Assembly: GCF_006494425.1 (NCBI RefSeq)
Contig: NZ_VHIV01000007.1
Location: 144,281 to 208,280, forward strand
Direction of reading: 5' to 3'
Origin: Bacillus dicomae
GTDB taxonomy: Bacteria; Bacillota; Bacilli; Bacillales; Bacillaceae_G
DNA length: 64,000 bases
Shown here one piece after another: positions 27,166-35,866 of the stretch. How positions within the stretch are numbered: the stretch's first letter is position 1; each line of letters starts with the position of its first letter. Under the pieces are notes generated by a model. That model was not told the DNA's origin. It was given only the letters and a program-made list of their open reading frames with translations, and searched no databases. The position numbers and the translations under genes are program-made.

Positions 27166-28057
27166 CTTGATGTTCAGGAACAAATAGTTCAAGACAATGA
27201 TATATATTTTCGAATTCCATCGGTGCATCTCCACCGTATTCACCATCTAAATTAATCATTAGTTTATCTGGTGAATGTACTTTAATTCGGTTTGCTTGCG
27301 TGTATAGCACTTTTGGATTGTTAATATGTTCACCACGCTGCGCTTGTGTTGCTGCTTTAATTAAATCAGCGATGGAACCCTTTTTCAGCACTAATAAATC
27401 AAATAAGCCATCGTTAATTGATGCATATGGTGCTACCTTTTCAAAACCACCCACTGAACGAGTATTCGTAATTAAAAACATCGTAATTTCTTCTTGTAAC
27501 AATTTCCCATCATACTCAATTTCAACATATGTTGGATGTAGTGATGGTAACATTTCGATACCTTTTAAATAGTAAGCAAGTTGGCCTAATACCGTTTTTA
27601 GCTTACTCGGTACTTCATATGTTAATTCGGTAATACGGCCACCACCAGCGATGTTAATGAAATATGTATCATTCGCTCTACCAAGATCTAATGGTACTGT
27701 TTTTCCTTCACAAATAATATCCGCTGCCTCTTCAATAGAACGAGGTACACCGATTGCTCGTGCAAAGTCATTTGTCGTTCCAACTGGAATAATCCCAAAC
27801 TTTGGACGATGCTCATGTCCTACTAAACCATTTACCACTTCATTTAACGTACCGTCGCCACCAGCCGCAATAACAACATCAAACTTACGATCCGCAGCTT
27901 GCCTCGCCGCCACAGTTGCATCTCCAGGACCTGTTGTCGCATGACAAGATGCTTCATATCCAGCTTGTTCTAATTTTTGTAATACTTCTGGTAAGCTCTT
28001 CTTAAATAGCTCACGCCCAGAAGTAGGATTATAAATAATTCTTGCTCGCTTCATCAT
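27152..28057 (-). CDS. dgkB: Diacylglycerol kinase DgkB
   Basis: A 301-residue soluble lipid kinase with the DAGK catalytic motif AAGGDGTLNEVVNGL (about 62-76) and the N-terminal YNPTSGRE segment. The length fits B. subtilis DgkB (YerQ), which rephosphorylates diacylglycerol released by lipoteichoic acid synthesis. It lies downstream of gatCAB but is separated by ~470 bp with a terminator, so it is a separate unit. The ribosome site is not obvious; an in-frame ATG lies one codon in. Confidence 0.9.
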   Translation of the reverse strand: MMKRARIIYNPTSGRELFKKSLPEVLQKLEQAGYEASCHATTGPGDATVAARQAADRKFDVVIAAGGDGTLNEVVNGLVGHEHRPKFGIIPVGTTNDFARAIGVPRSIEEAADIICEGKTVPLDLGRANDTYFINIAGGGRITELTYEVPSKLKTVLGQLAYYLKGIEMLPSLHPTYVEIEYDGKLLQEEITMFLITNTRSVGGFEKVAPYASINDGLFDLLVLKKGSIADLIKAATQAQRGEHINNPKVLYTQANRIKVHSPDKLMINLDGEYGGDAPMEFENIYHCLELFVPEHQEDAL

Positions 28058-28415
28058 TTATTAGCACAGGAAATTTCTTTATGTATCAAAAAAGAACATA
28101 CCGAACTTCTATTCAGTATTCCTATGCCTACCTCCTCTCATCTTCCTATCCTTCTTTTATCCCGCTCAAACAGGCAGTAAGAACCCGATTCGTGTAGTCC
28201 ACCCAAAGCAAATATCCATTTCGATGGTTTTGTTTTATTTGCCAAAAAAATTTATGTCCATCTATTTTCCTCACAACAATTTACATATAACGAATAATAA
28301 CTATCTATTATTTCATGAGATGAAAAAAACCTCTATGTTTAGATTTATCATTATTCCCACCTTTTTGCAACTATCATACCATAGTTGCTATACAAACATT
28401 TTTCCACTTTTGACA
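28058..28415. other. Leader region of dgkB
   Basis: About 360 bp without a convincing gene. It contains a remnant of the dispersed repeat (28155-28186) and a T-rich stretch. The dgkB promoter must lie here or next to the palindrome at 28416-28472. Confidence 0.5.
28155..28186 (-). repeat. Remnant of a B. cereus-type dispersed repeat
   Basis: The minus strand matches 63656-63687 at 27 of 32 positions, sharing TCTTACTGCC and AGCGGGATAAAA. Only the 3' part of the longer repeat is clearly recognisable here. Confidence 0.6.
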
Positions 28416-28472
28416 GTTAATCAAACGTTTGTTTAAATGATTTTCTCTCATTTAAACAAACGTTTGATTAAC
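28416..28472. promoter_or_regulatory. 25-bp perfect inverted repeat with nested operator-like palindromes
   Basis: Arms 28416-28440 and 28448-28472 are exact reverse complements (25 bp) with a 7-nt spacer TTTTCTC. Each arm is itself nearly palindromic around CAAACGTTTG, which gives two TetR-like sites whose centres are 35 bp apart. It lies between the divergent-facing leader of dgkB and the gat terminator. No adjacent gene encodes an obvious TetR-type regulator in this window. Confidence 0.6.
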
Positions 28473-28476
28473 CTAG

Positions 28477-28502
28477 AAAAACACCCATTTACGGGTGTTT
28501 TT
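28477..28502 (-). terminator. Rho-independent terminator of gatCAB
   Basis: A 10-bp AAAAACACCC/GGGTGTTTTT stem, 28 nt after the gatB stop codon, T-tailed in both directions. Confidence 0.85.
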
Positions 28503-28529
28503 CTGCTTAATCTTTAAAATTCACTACTA

Positions 28530-29957
28530 TTATCGCTTATTAATTTCTTCAAGTAAGATTTTGTTAACAAGCGGTGGATTTGCTTGTCCTTTTGTAGCTT
28601 TCATAATTTGACCAACTAAGAAGCCAATTGCACGGTCTTTACCGTTTTTAAAGTCTTCGATAGATTGCTCATTATTATCAAGAATTTCTGTTACAACTTT
28701 ACGAAGTGTTCCCTCGTCAGAAATTTGAACTAGACCTTTCGCTTTAACGATTTCTTCTGGGTCTCCACCTTTTTCAATTAATTCGTTAAATACTTTCTTC
28801 GCGATTTTAGAAGAAATTGTACCTTTTTCAATTAATTGAACCATTTTAGATAAACCAGCAGGCGTTAATGCAACGTCTTTTAATTCTTTTTGTTGTTTGT
28901 TTAAGTATGCAAGCACTTCACCCATTAACCAGTTTGATGTTAATTTCGCATCAGCACCATCTGCAACAGTTGCTTCAAAGAAATCAGACATTTCTTTCGT
29001 TAATGTTAATACGTGTGCATCATAAGCTGGCAAGCCAATTTCTGCAACGTAGCGAGCTTTACGCGCATCTGGAAGTTCTGGAATAGAAGCACGAACAGCT
29101 TCTTTCCACTCATCGTCGATGTAAAGTTCAACTAAGTCTGGCTCTGGGAAGTAACGGTAATCGTCAGATCCTTCTTTCACACGCATTAAGATTGTTTTCT
29201 TCGTTGCTTCATCATAACGACGTGTTTCTTGTTGGATGATACCACCAGATAATAATTCTTTTTCTTGGCGCACTTGCTCATGCTCAAGACCTTTTTGCAC
29301 GTAAGTAAATGAGTTTAAGTTTTTCAGTTCTGCTTTTGTACCAAACTTCTCTTGTCCAACTGGACGAAGGGAAATGTTCGCATCACAACGCAAGGAACCT
29401 TCTTCCATCTTACAATCAGATACACCAGTGTATTGAATGATTGATTTTAACTTCTCTAAGTATGCATATGCTTCTTCTGGCGTACGCATATCTGGCTCAG
29501 ATACGATTTCGATTAAAGGCATACCTTGGCGGTTGTAGTCTACTAATGAACCGTCAGCTGTATGCGTTGATTTACCAGCATCTTCTTCTAAATGAAGACG
29601 TGTAATACCGATACGTTTCTTTTTACCATCTACTTCGATTTCAATCCAGCCATTTTCACCAATTGGCTTATCAAATTGAGAGATTTGGTAAGCTTTCGGA
29701 TTATCTGGATAGAAATAGTTTTTACGGTCAAACTTCGTTTCCGTTGCGATTTCACAGTTTAATGCCATTGCAGCTTTCATTGCAAAGTTAACTGCCTCTT
29801 TATTTAAAGTAGGAAGTACCCCTGGGTATCCTAAGTCAATTACACTTGTTTGTGTATTTGGCTCCGCTCCGAATTCTGTTGGACTCGCAGAGAAAATTTT
29901 CGACTTTGTTTTTAACTCAACGTGAACCTCTAAACCAATAATTGTTTCTAAATTCAT
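28530..29957 (-). CDS. gatB: Asp/Glu-tRNA(Asn/Gln) amidotransferase subunit B
   Basis: A 475-residue GatB with the N-terminal cradle domain ([25 protein letters not shown]), [18 protein letters not shown] and [13 protein letters not shown] motifs, and the C-terminal helical YqeY-like tail. It is the kinase and tRNA-binding subunit of the GatCAB complex that makes Gln-tRNA(Gln) and Asn-tRNA(Asn) by transamidation. It is the last gene of gatC-gatA-gatB, 14 nt after gatA. Confidence 0.97.
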   Translation of the reverse strand: MNLETIIGLEVHVELKTKSKIFSASPTEFGAEPNTQTSVIDLGYPGVLPTLNKEAVNFAMKAAMALNCEIATETKFDRKNYFYPDNPKAYQISQFDKPIGENGWIEIEVDGKKKRIGITRLHLEEDAGKSTHTADGSLVDYNRQGMPLIEIVSEPDMRTPEEAYAYLEKLKSIIQYTGVSDCKMEEGSLRCDANISLRPVGQEKFGTKAELKNLNSFTYVQKGLEHEQVRQEKELLSGGIIQQETRRYDEATKKTILMRVKEGSDDYRYFPEPDLVELYIDDEWKEAVRASIPELPDARKARYVAEIGLPAYDAHVLTLTKEMSDFFEATVADGADAKLTSNWLMGEVLAYLNKQQKELKDVALTPAGLSKMVQLIEKGTISSKIAKKVFNELIEKGGDPEEIVKAKGLVQISDEGTLRKVVTEILDNNEQSIEDFKNGKDRAIGFLVGQIMKATKGQANPPLVNKILLEEINKR

Positions 29958-29971
29958 CTATGCTCGCCTCC

Positions 29972-31429
29972 TTACAGACTTGCTTTTTTTGTATGATAGT
30001 CTGTTGCTTGCTCAAACGCATGTGCAACGCGGTAAATTGTCGCTTCATCGAAGTGTTTACCAATGATTTGTAGACCAAGTGGCATGTTGTTAGCACCGAA
30101 TCCACATGGAACAGAAATCGCTGGAACACCCGCTAAGTTTACTGGGATTGTTAAAATGTCATTTGCATACATTGTCATTGGATCATCAACTTTTTCGCCC
30201 ACTTTAAATGCCGGAGTTGGCGTTGTTGGTCCAATAATAACATCGTAGTTAGCAAATACATTTTCAAAGTCGTTTTTAATTAATGTACGTACTTGTTGTG
30301 CTTTTTTGTAATATGCATCATAGTAACCAGAGCTAAGTGCAAATGTACCAAGCATAATACGGCGTTTAACTTCATCACCGAAACCTTCACTACGTGTGTT
30401 TTTGTAAAGATCTAATAAGTTATTTACATTATCAGAACGAACACCGTAACGTACGCCATCGAAGCGTGAAAGGTTAGCTGATGCTTCAGAAGAAGATAGT
30501 AAGTAATACGTTGCTAGAGCGTATTTAGAGTGTGGAAGAGATACTTCCTCCCAAGTTGCGCCCATACCTTCTAATACTTTTAAAGCAGCTAGTACTGACT
30601 CACGAGCTTCTTCGCCAACACCTTCGCCTAAATATTCTTTCGGTACAGCAATGCGTAAACCTTTAACATCGCCTGTTAAGCCAGCTAAATAGTTTCCAAC
30701 TTCAACATTTGCAGAAGTTGCATCCATACGGTCAATACCTGAAATAGCTTGTAATAAGTATGCATTGTCTTCTACTGTACGTGTAATCGGTCCGATTTGG
30801 TCAAGTGAAGATGCGAATGCTACTAATCCGTAACGAGATACGCGTCCGTAAGTTGGTTTTAAACCTACAACGCCGCAATATGCAGCTGGCTGACGGATAG
30901 AACCACCCGTATCAGAACCTAGAGAGAATAATACTTCTCCTGCTGCTACAGCTGCTGCAGAACCACCACTAGATCCGCCCGGAACATAATCTAAGTTCCA
31001 TGGGTTTTTCGTAGCGTAGAATCCTGAGTTTTCATTTGAAGAACCCATTGCGAACTCGTCCATATTTAATTTACCGATTGTAACTGTGTCAGCAGCTTTT
31101 AGCTTTTGCACAACTGTCGCATCATAAATTGGATCAAAGTTTGCTAACATTTTGCTCGCACAAGTTGTACGAAGACCGTTAGTTACAATGTTATCTTTAA
31201 CACCAATTGGCATACCGAATAATAAACCATTATCTTCAGCACCAATTTTCGCGTCTAATTCTTTCGCTTTCGCGCGTGCATTTTCTTCATCTAATGTAAG
31301 AAAAGCTTTTACGTTATCTTCAACATCCGCAATACGTTTATAAGATTCTTCTACTAAATCCGTAACGGAAATTTCTTTGTTGTTTAATTTCTTATGTAAC
31401 TCTGATACTGAATGATCAAATAATGACAT
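29972..31429 (-). CDS. gatA: Asp/Glu-tRNA(Asn/Gln) amidotransferase subunit A
   Basis: A 485-residue amidase-signature enzyme with the Ser-cisSer-Lys catalytic elements in [20 protein letters not shown] and [12 protein letters not shown]. It hydrolyses glutamine and channels ammonia to GatB. It lies 15 nt after gatC and 14 nt before gatB. Confidence 0.97.
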   Translation of the reverse strand: MSLFDHSVSELHKKLNNKEISVTDLVEESYKRIADVEDNVKAFLTLDEENARAKAKELDAKIGAEDNGLLFGMPIGVKDNIVTNGLRTTCASKMLANFDPIYDATVVQKLKAADTVTIGKLNMDEFAMGSSNENSGFYATKNPWNLDYVPGGSSGGSAAAVAAGEVLFSLGSDTGGSIRQPAAYCGVVGLKPTYGRVSRYGLVAFASSLDQIGPITRTVEDNAYLLQAISGIDRMDATSANVEVGNYLAGLTGDVKGLRIAVPKEYLGEGVGEEARESVLAALKVLEGMGATWEEVSLPHSKYALATYYLLSSSEASANLSRFDGVRYGVRSDNVNNLLDLYKNTRSEGFGDEVKRRIMLGTFALSSGYYDAYYKKAQQVRTLIKNDFENVFANYDVIIGPTTPTPAFKVGEKVDDPMTMYANDILTIPVNLAGVPAISVPCGFGANNMPLGLQIIGKHFDEATIYRVAHAFEQATDYHTKKASL

Positions 31430-31444
31430 CGAAATTCCCCTCCT

Positions 31445-31735
31445 CTATTCTAATACTGCTGGAACACGGATTTGATTATCTTTGTGATCCGGTGCATTTT
31501 TTAATACTTCTTCTACTGGTAAACCTTTTTCTGGTACATCTTCACGCATAACATTTTTCATAGTTAATACATGAGTTGTTGGTTTTACGTTTGTTGTATC
31601 TAATTCATTTAACTGTTCTGCAAAAGTAACAATTGCATCTAGTTGTTTTTGAAATTTTTCTGCTTCTTGATCAGTAATTGCAAGACGTGCTAAATGTGCT
31701 ACGTGCTTTACATTCTCAACGGAAATTCTTGACAC
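31445..31735 (-). CDS. gatC: Asp/Glu-tRNA(Asn/Gln) amidotransferase subunit C
   Basis: A 96-residue GatC with the family pattern [13 protein letters not shown]...[20 protein letters not shown] and [20 protein letters not shown]. It stabilises the A and B subunits. The start is a GTG at 31735 with a strong GGAGGTGG site 8 nt upstream. It is the first gene of the operon. Confidence 0.95.
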   Translation of the reverse strand: MSRISVENVKHVAHLARLAITDQEAEKFQKQLDAIVTFAEQLNELDTTNVKPTTHVLTMKNVMREDVPEKGLPVEEVLKNAPDHKDNQIRVPAVLE

Positions 31736-31847
31736 GGCTAGGCCACCTCCATAATATATCGTTCAATCTACAATACTATTGATGATACCAAATTTTCAGT
31801 ACTTCAAGCAAGTCAACACATGGTACTTACACCATTTTTACATAAAA

Positions 31848-31871
31848 AAAGAAAGGCAAACGCCTTTCTTT
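31848..31871 (-). terminator. Rho-independent terminator of the YiaA/B-like gene
   Basis: A 10-bp AAAGAAAGGC/GCCTTTCTTT stem with an AAAC loop. On the minus strand it is followed by further T residues. Confidence 0.8.
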
Positions 31872-31876
31872 ACGAT

Positions 31877-32113
31877 TTACTCTTTATCTAACGGTTTATT
31901 TTTCGGAAATCTCTCGTTATCTTCTTCATTATCACGAATTGTTTTTTGTAATACAAAACAAGACATTGTCAAAAATAATGTTCCAATTAAGTAATATCCT
32001 TTTACACTAAGCGTTTCATCTAGCGTATATATTCCAATTAGCATACCTGAAAGCGCGCAAACAAATGAAGTCCATGCTAAAAACGTGAACGCTTGCGTAT
32101 TACGTCTTCTCAT
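31877..32113 (-). CDS. Small membrane protein, YiaA/YiaB two-helix type
   Basis: 78 residues from MRRRNTQAFTFLAW at 32113, with GAGGGGGAG directly upstream; a start 30 nt further out lacks such a site. Two hydrophobic helices (about 9-31 and 39-59) are joined by a short loop, and the C-terminus is charged. This matches the YiaA/B two-helix domain pattern. The function is unknown. It is a single-gene unit. Confidence 0.7.
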   Translation of the reverse strand: MRRRNTQAFTFLAWTSFVCALSGMLIGIYTLDETLSVKGYYLIGTLFLTMSCFVLQKTIRDNEEDNERFPKNKPLDKE

Positions 32114-32270
32114 CGTTCTCCCCCTCGTTAGCTGTACATCCATTATAGATAAGTATATTTGCTATGATGGATTTTTATGTAAATTCTAGTTTTATATTTA
32201 TAAATCTATCATAAAAGAATAATATTTTAAAGTTAGTTTTCTGTCTAATCTGAAAAAACAGTTAAAAGCA

Positions 32271-32299
32271 TTGACATTTATTTCAATTCTACATAAAAT
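32271..32299 (+). promoter_or_regulatory. Sigma-A promoter of the MarR gene
   Basis: TTGACA at 32271-32276, a 17-bp spacer, and TAAAAT at 32294-32299, about 45 nt upstream of the marR start. Confidence 0.7.
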
Positions 32300-32344
32300 A
32301 AAAACAAATATTACGAACCTCGAAATATACGGGAGTGGAATTAA

Positions 32345-32827
32345 TTGTTGCAATATGAACATTTTTTAGACTTACTGCTAGATAACGCCAAAAAACTTTT
32401 CTATCCAGAAGAATGGGTAAGCCTAGATTTAACACTTTCTAAAACAGAAGTATTTTGTTTACTTTGGATGGAGCGAAATACAGATATTACAATGACAAAA
32501 ATCGCTGATCTTCTTGATATACCAATGAGTACAACGACAGGTGTTGTAAATCGCCTTGTAAAAAAAGGATATATTGAAAGGTACCGTGATGAAAACGATC
32601 GACGTATTGTATTAATTCGTTTAACAGAAAACGGCGTAATGCTCGTTCAAGAAGTAAAACAAAATGCAGCCCATTACTTTAGCCTAGTAACAGAAGCATT
32701 ATCGGAAGAAGAAAAAGCATTTTTACTACAGATCTTCCAAAAGATTATGAATCACATTGCTACGTCACAACAAAAAACAGAAGAAAAAGTTTCTACACCT
32801 AAAATGAAAAACATTCCGATTGAATAA
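32345..32827 (+). CDS. MarR family transcriptional regulator
   Basis: A 160-residue winged-helix protein with a TTG start and a GGGAGTGG site. The MarR DNA-binding segment is clear: MTKIADLLDIPMSTTTGVVNRLVKKGYIERYRDENDRRIVLIRLTE-type, with the wing residues DRR. It is followed after a terminator by the ArsA-like gene in the same direction. Its ligand and targets are unknown; the TTCGACATTCG repeats between the two genes are possible binding sites. Confidence 0.88.
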   Translation: MLQYEHFLDLLLDNAKKLFYPEEWVSLDLTLSKTEVFCLLWMERNTDITMTKIADLLDIPMSTTTGVVNRLVKKGYIERYRDENDRRIVLIRLTENGVMLVQEVKQNAAHYFSLVTEALSEEEKAFLLQIFQKIMNHIATSQQKTEEKVSTPKMKNIPIE

Positions 32828-32845
32828 AACCCTTGCTGGGTTTTT
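32826..32845 (+). terminator. Rho-independent terminator after the MarR gene
   Basis: An AAAACCC/GGGTTTT stem with a 5-nt loop and a T5 tract, overlapping the marR stop codon. Confidence 0.7.
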
Positions 32846-32859
32846 ATTTAATCATTTAT

Positions 32860-32886
32860 TTCGACATTCGTAATATTCGACATTCG
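32860..32886 (+). repeat. TTCGACATTCG direct repeat before the ArsA-like gene
   Basis: Two exact copies of TTCGACATTCG at 32860-32870 and 32876-32886, with a 16-bp period, about 20 nt upstream of the ArsA-like start codon. They may be an operator, or a short relative of the TCGACA-rich repeats at 1145 and 7296. Confidence 0.5.
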
Positions 32887-32903
32887 AAACAAAGGGGATA
32901 TGA

Positions 32904-34085
32904 ATGATGAGAATTATTTTGTATACAGGTAAAGGCGGCGTAGGAAAAACTAGCATTTCAGCAGCAACAGCACTTCAAAGCGCCAAACAAGGATTAAAAA
33001 CTTTAGTAATGAGTACAGATCCTGCCCATAGTTTAGGAGATTCATTTGGTATAAAGCTATCTTCTGAGCCATTAGAAATCCGCGAAAATTTATGGGCACA
33101 AGAAATTAATACGATTTATGAAATGGAAAAAGGTTGGGGCAAATTACAGAAATATATTACACTCCTCTTCACTTCCAAAGCAGCTGATGATATTACAACA
33201 GAAGAGTTAACGATGTTTCCTGGTATGGAAGACTTAATTAGCTTGCTTCGTGTACTCGATTATTATAAACAAAACGCCTATGATGTTATCATCATTGATT
33301 GCGCCCCAACAGGAGAAACATTAGCAATGCTCAGCTTTCCAGACATGCTCGGCTGGTGGATGGAAAAATTATTTCCTATTAAAAGAAAGGTTTTAAAAGT
33401 CGTTCGTCCCGTAGCTCAACCACTCCTTGGTGTCCCTCTTCCAACCGACGATATTATGGACGAATTAACGAATACACTTGAACAGCTCGGAGAAATGAGA
33501 GATATTTTATCAAACCGAGAAGTAACAAGTATCCGCATCGTTGTAAATCCTGAAAAAATGGTCATTAAAGAAGCACAGCGCAGCTTTACGTATTTAAATT
33601 TGTACGATTATAACGTAGATGCTATTATGATCAACCGAGTCATTCCTAACACTGTCACCGATCCTTATTTTCAAGCATGGAAAGATACGCAAAAAAAATA
33701 TAAAACATTAATTCAAGATAGTTTTGATCCACTTCCTATTTACGAAGCTCCAATGTTTGAACAAGAAGTTGTTGGTTTACCTATGTTAGAGCGTGTAGGA
33801 GATGCTTTATTTAAAACTGATCATTGTCCTACTGAAGTGAAGTTTAATGGCCGTACACAATATGTAAAAAAAGATGGCGATGAGTATATTTTCGTTCTGT
33901 CCATTCCCTTCTCAAACAAAAGTGAGCTAGCATTAAATCAAAAAGGCGATGAACTTATTATTCGGGCTGGTTCTGCAAAACGAAATATCACCCTGCCAAA
34001 AACGTTAACGCACCTTTCTATTCAAGGAGCTAAGTTTGAAGATGATGTACTAAACATTCGGTTTGGAGGTGTAGTGCATGCATGA
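32904..34085 (+). CDS. ArsA/Get3-family ATPase with C-terminal Hsp20-like domain
   Basis: A 393-residue P-loop ATPase. It has the deviant Walker A GKGGVGKTS at the N-terminus, STDPAHSLGDSFG (switch I), and DCAPTGETLAMLS (switch II, where classic ArsA has DTAPTGHT). The last ~80 residues (YVKKDGDEYIFVLSIPFSNKSEL...GAKFEDDVLNIRFGG) are a beta-rich alpha-crystallin-like domain of the ArsA_HSP20 type. The single ATPase half implies dimer function. No arsB, arsD or arsR gene is nearby, so arsenite export is not supported; membrane-protein targeting or another role is possible. The first ATG is at 32904; an ATG one codon in is also in frame. Confidence 0.85.
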   Translation: MMRIILYTGKGGVGKTSISAATALQSAKQGLKTLVMSTDPAHSLGDSFGIKLSSEPLEIRENLWAQEINTIYEMEKGWGKLQKYITLLFTSKAADDITTEELTMFPGMEDLISLLRVLDYYKQNAYDVIIIDCAPTGETLAMLSFPDMLGWWMEKLFPIKRKVLKVVRPVAQPLLGVPLPTDDIMDELTNTLEQLGEMRDILSNREVTSIRIVVNPEKMVIKEAQRSFTYLNLYDYNVDAIMINRVIPNTVTDPYFQAWKDTQKKYKTLIQDSFDPLPIYEAPMFEQEVVGLPMLERVGDALFKTDHCPTEVKFNGRTQYVKKDGDEYIFVLSIPFSNKSELALNQKGDELIIRAGSAKRNITLPKTLTHLSIQGAKFEDDVLNIRFGGVVHA

Positions 34086-34269
34086 GGAACTACTACGAAA
34101 AATAATTCGCACAAAAATAAAAGTCGGGATGCATATATTAGAAGAGCTACCTACTCCAATCCAGCAACAAGCTCAGCAAGTACTAAATATTTTGCAAGAG
34201 GAACTATCTTCTTATGCTACCGAACAACCACAACATAATAGCAATTTAAAAAGTATTGTAATTGAATAA
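34078..34269 (+). CDS. Small hypothetical protein cotranslated with the ArsA-like ATPase
   Basis: A 63-residue helical protein (MHEELLRKIIRTKIKVGMHILEELPTPIQQQAQQVLNILQEEL). It overlaps the 3' end of the ATPase gene by 8 nt, with GGAGGTG upstream, which indicates translational coupling. No family is recognised. Its tight linkage suggests a partner of the ATPase. Confidence 0.75.
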   Translation: MHEELLRKIIRTKIKVGMHILEELPTPIQQQAQQVLNILQEELSSYATEQPQHNSNLKSIVIE

Positions 34270-34332
34270 TTATATCCTTGTAGAAGGCCTTTTCCTATAG
34301 GCTTTCTACCCCTTTATTGGAGCTGATGTAAA

Positions 34333-34818
34333 TTGATAAAAACATTTTCTGCAAGACACTTTACTCCTCTTACAATCTGGCTAATTCCCTTTTTATTTTT
34401 CATTCATAACCTTGAAGAATCTTTCCAAATGCCACAATATCTTGCTAATCAATTTTCAATTACTTTTATAACTAGCCAACAATTTTCCATTGCGATTTCT
34501 ATATTGACTCTCTTTGTTTTACTTATCGTTTTTCTATATCAACTAAACTTCTTGTCTTCTATATACTGGATTATTTTTATACACGGGGCAATTTTCTTCA
34601 ACTCTGTTCAACATGTTATTTTGTTTGTCATTTATCATTCCTATAACCCTGGCGTAATATCCGCAACTTTCATTGTCATCTTTTCGATTTTCTTTTTTTC
34701 ATCTCAAAAACACTTAATTTATAAAAAGAAATTCGTAATTACACTCGCTTTCAGCTTATTTTCTTATCCTGTTATAATTTGGATTACCTTACTATTCGCT
34801 AGCTACTTTCATTCATAA
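34333..34818 (+). CDS. HXXEE domain membrane protein
   Basis: A 161-residue integral membrane protein with about five hydrophobic helices. The defining HxxEE motif is present as IHNLEESFQMP near residue 25, followed by a conserved NSVQHVILFVIYHSYNPGVISA segment. The TTG start at 34333 follows a TTGGAG site. The function of HXXEE proteins is not established. It is 63 nt downstream of the ATPase partner gene and could belong to that operon. Confidence 0.75.
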   Translation: MIKTFSARHFTPLTIWLIPFLFFIHNLEESFQMPQYLANQFSITFITSQQFSIAISILTLFVLLIVFLYQLNFLSSIYWIIFIHGAIFFNSVQHVILFVIYHSYNPGVISATFIVIFSIFFFSSQKHLIYKKKFVITLAFSLFSYPVIIWITLLFASYFHS

Positions 34819-34845
34819 AAAAAGACCAGGAAAATTCCTGGTCTA
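34817..34845. terminator. Terminator between the HXXEE gene and metQ
   Basis: A 10-bp AGACCAGGAA/TTCCTGGTCT stem directly after the HXXEE stop codon. The T tract is stronger on the minus strand, so it may serve the convergent met operon as well. Confidence 0.7.
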
Positions 34846-34849
34846 TTGC

Positions 34850-34929
34850 TCTACTTAACAAACATTAGATTCTATGTTATACAGAATTGGAAGGTACAGA
34901 ATTAGGGTTTGTTTTGTTTGTTAAGTAGA
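34850..34929. repeat. 80-bp element with 14-bp terminal inverted repeats
   Basis: TCTACTTAACAAAC (34850-34863) and GTTTGTTAAGTAGA (34916-34929) are perfect inverted repeats. The 52-bp interior contains two ACAGAATT copies and no gene. A second hairpin (ACTAACAG/CTGTTAGT) lies between it and metQ. Confidence 0.55.
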
Positions 34930-34990
34930 TTATATGTTGAACGAACTAACAGCGGAGGGGTTCCTTCTGTTAGTCCATTAAACCCAATCA

Positions 34991-35845
34991 TTACTTTACG
35001 ATTTTTTCAAGCTCATCAAGTGAAAGATCTACTGAAATGGAACCATCCTTTGTTTCTTTCTTAATTGCATCTGTTACTTCTTTTGAATGATATAGTTCAA
35101 TTACTTTTTTCAGTGTTGGATCATCTTTATCTTTCGTACGAGCTGCGAAAATATTAATATAAGGCTTCGCATTTTCATTCTTTGGATCTTCTAAGAAAAT
35201 AGGATCCTTCGCTGGATCTAATCCAGCTTGACCAGCAACACCGTTATTAATAACTGATGCCGCTACATCTTTTAACACACGAGGTGTTTGCTGTGCAATA
35301 ACCGGTGTAATTTTTAATTTCTTCGGATTTTCAGCAATACCACTTGGATCTCCAAATAGACCAAAATCCTTTTTCAGCTTTAATAATCCAGCTGCATCAA
35401 GAAGTTTTAATGCACGTGCTTGGTTCGTTGGATCGTTTGGAATTGCAATTTCTGAACCATCTGGGATTTCATTTGCTTTTTTATATTTTTCAGAGTATAA
35501 ACCCATTGGCGCAATTTGCGTTGTACCAACAGCTGTAATATCTAACTTATGCTCTTTTTTAAATTGCTCTAAGAAAGCAATATGCTGGAATGAGTTTAAT
35601 TCAATATCTCCATCAGCTAACGCTTTATTTGGCGTTGTGTAATCAGAGAACTCAACCAATTTAATTTTAATTCCTTCTTTTTCAGCTTTCTTCTTCAAAA
35701 TTTCCCAAGCGTCTCCATCCGTTCCAGTTACACCGACGCGAACTACTTTTTCTTTCGCCCCTGCCCCCGTGTCTCCACTTGAGCAGCCGCTTAACGCTGA
35801 AACCCCTACAATTGCTGATAATGCAAATGCTAAAATTTTCTTCAT
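34991..35845 (-). CDS. metQ: Methionine ABC transporter substrate-binding lipoprotein
   Basis: A 284-residue NlpA/MetQ-family lipoprotein with signal peptide MKKILAFALSAIVGVSALSGC and LSGC lipobox. The mature part has VRVGVTGTDGDAWEILKKKA, the DGDIELNSFQHIAFLEQF segment and IAIPNDPTNQARALKLL. It captures methionine outside the membrane. It is the third gene of metN-metI-metQ; 21 nt follow metI. The operon is under a SAM-I riboswitch. Confidence 0.95.
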   Translation of the reverse strand: MKKILAFALSAIVGVSALSGCSSGDTGAGAKEKVVRVGVTGTDGDAWEILKKKAEKEGIKIKLVEFSDYTTPNKALADGDIELNSFQHIAFLEQFKKEHKLDITAVGTTQIAPMGLYSEKYKKANEIPDGSEIAIPNDPTNQARALKLLDAAGLLKLKKDFGLFGDPSGIAENPKKLKITPVIAQQTPRVLKDVAASVINNGVAGQAGLDPAKDPIFLEDPKNENAKPYINIFAARTKDKDDPTLKKVIELYHSKEVTDAIKKETKDGSISVDLSLDELEKIVK

Positions 35846-35866
35846 TTTCTTTTCCCCTCTCCCTTT

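Noticed and set aside
32904-34085. Arsenical pump-driving ATPase
   Set aside because: The fold is ArsA/Get3, but no arsB, arsD or arsR partner is present and switch II differs (DCAPTGET), so a role in arsenite export was not assigned.
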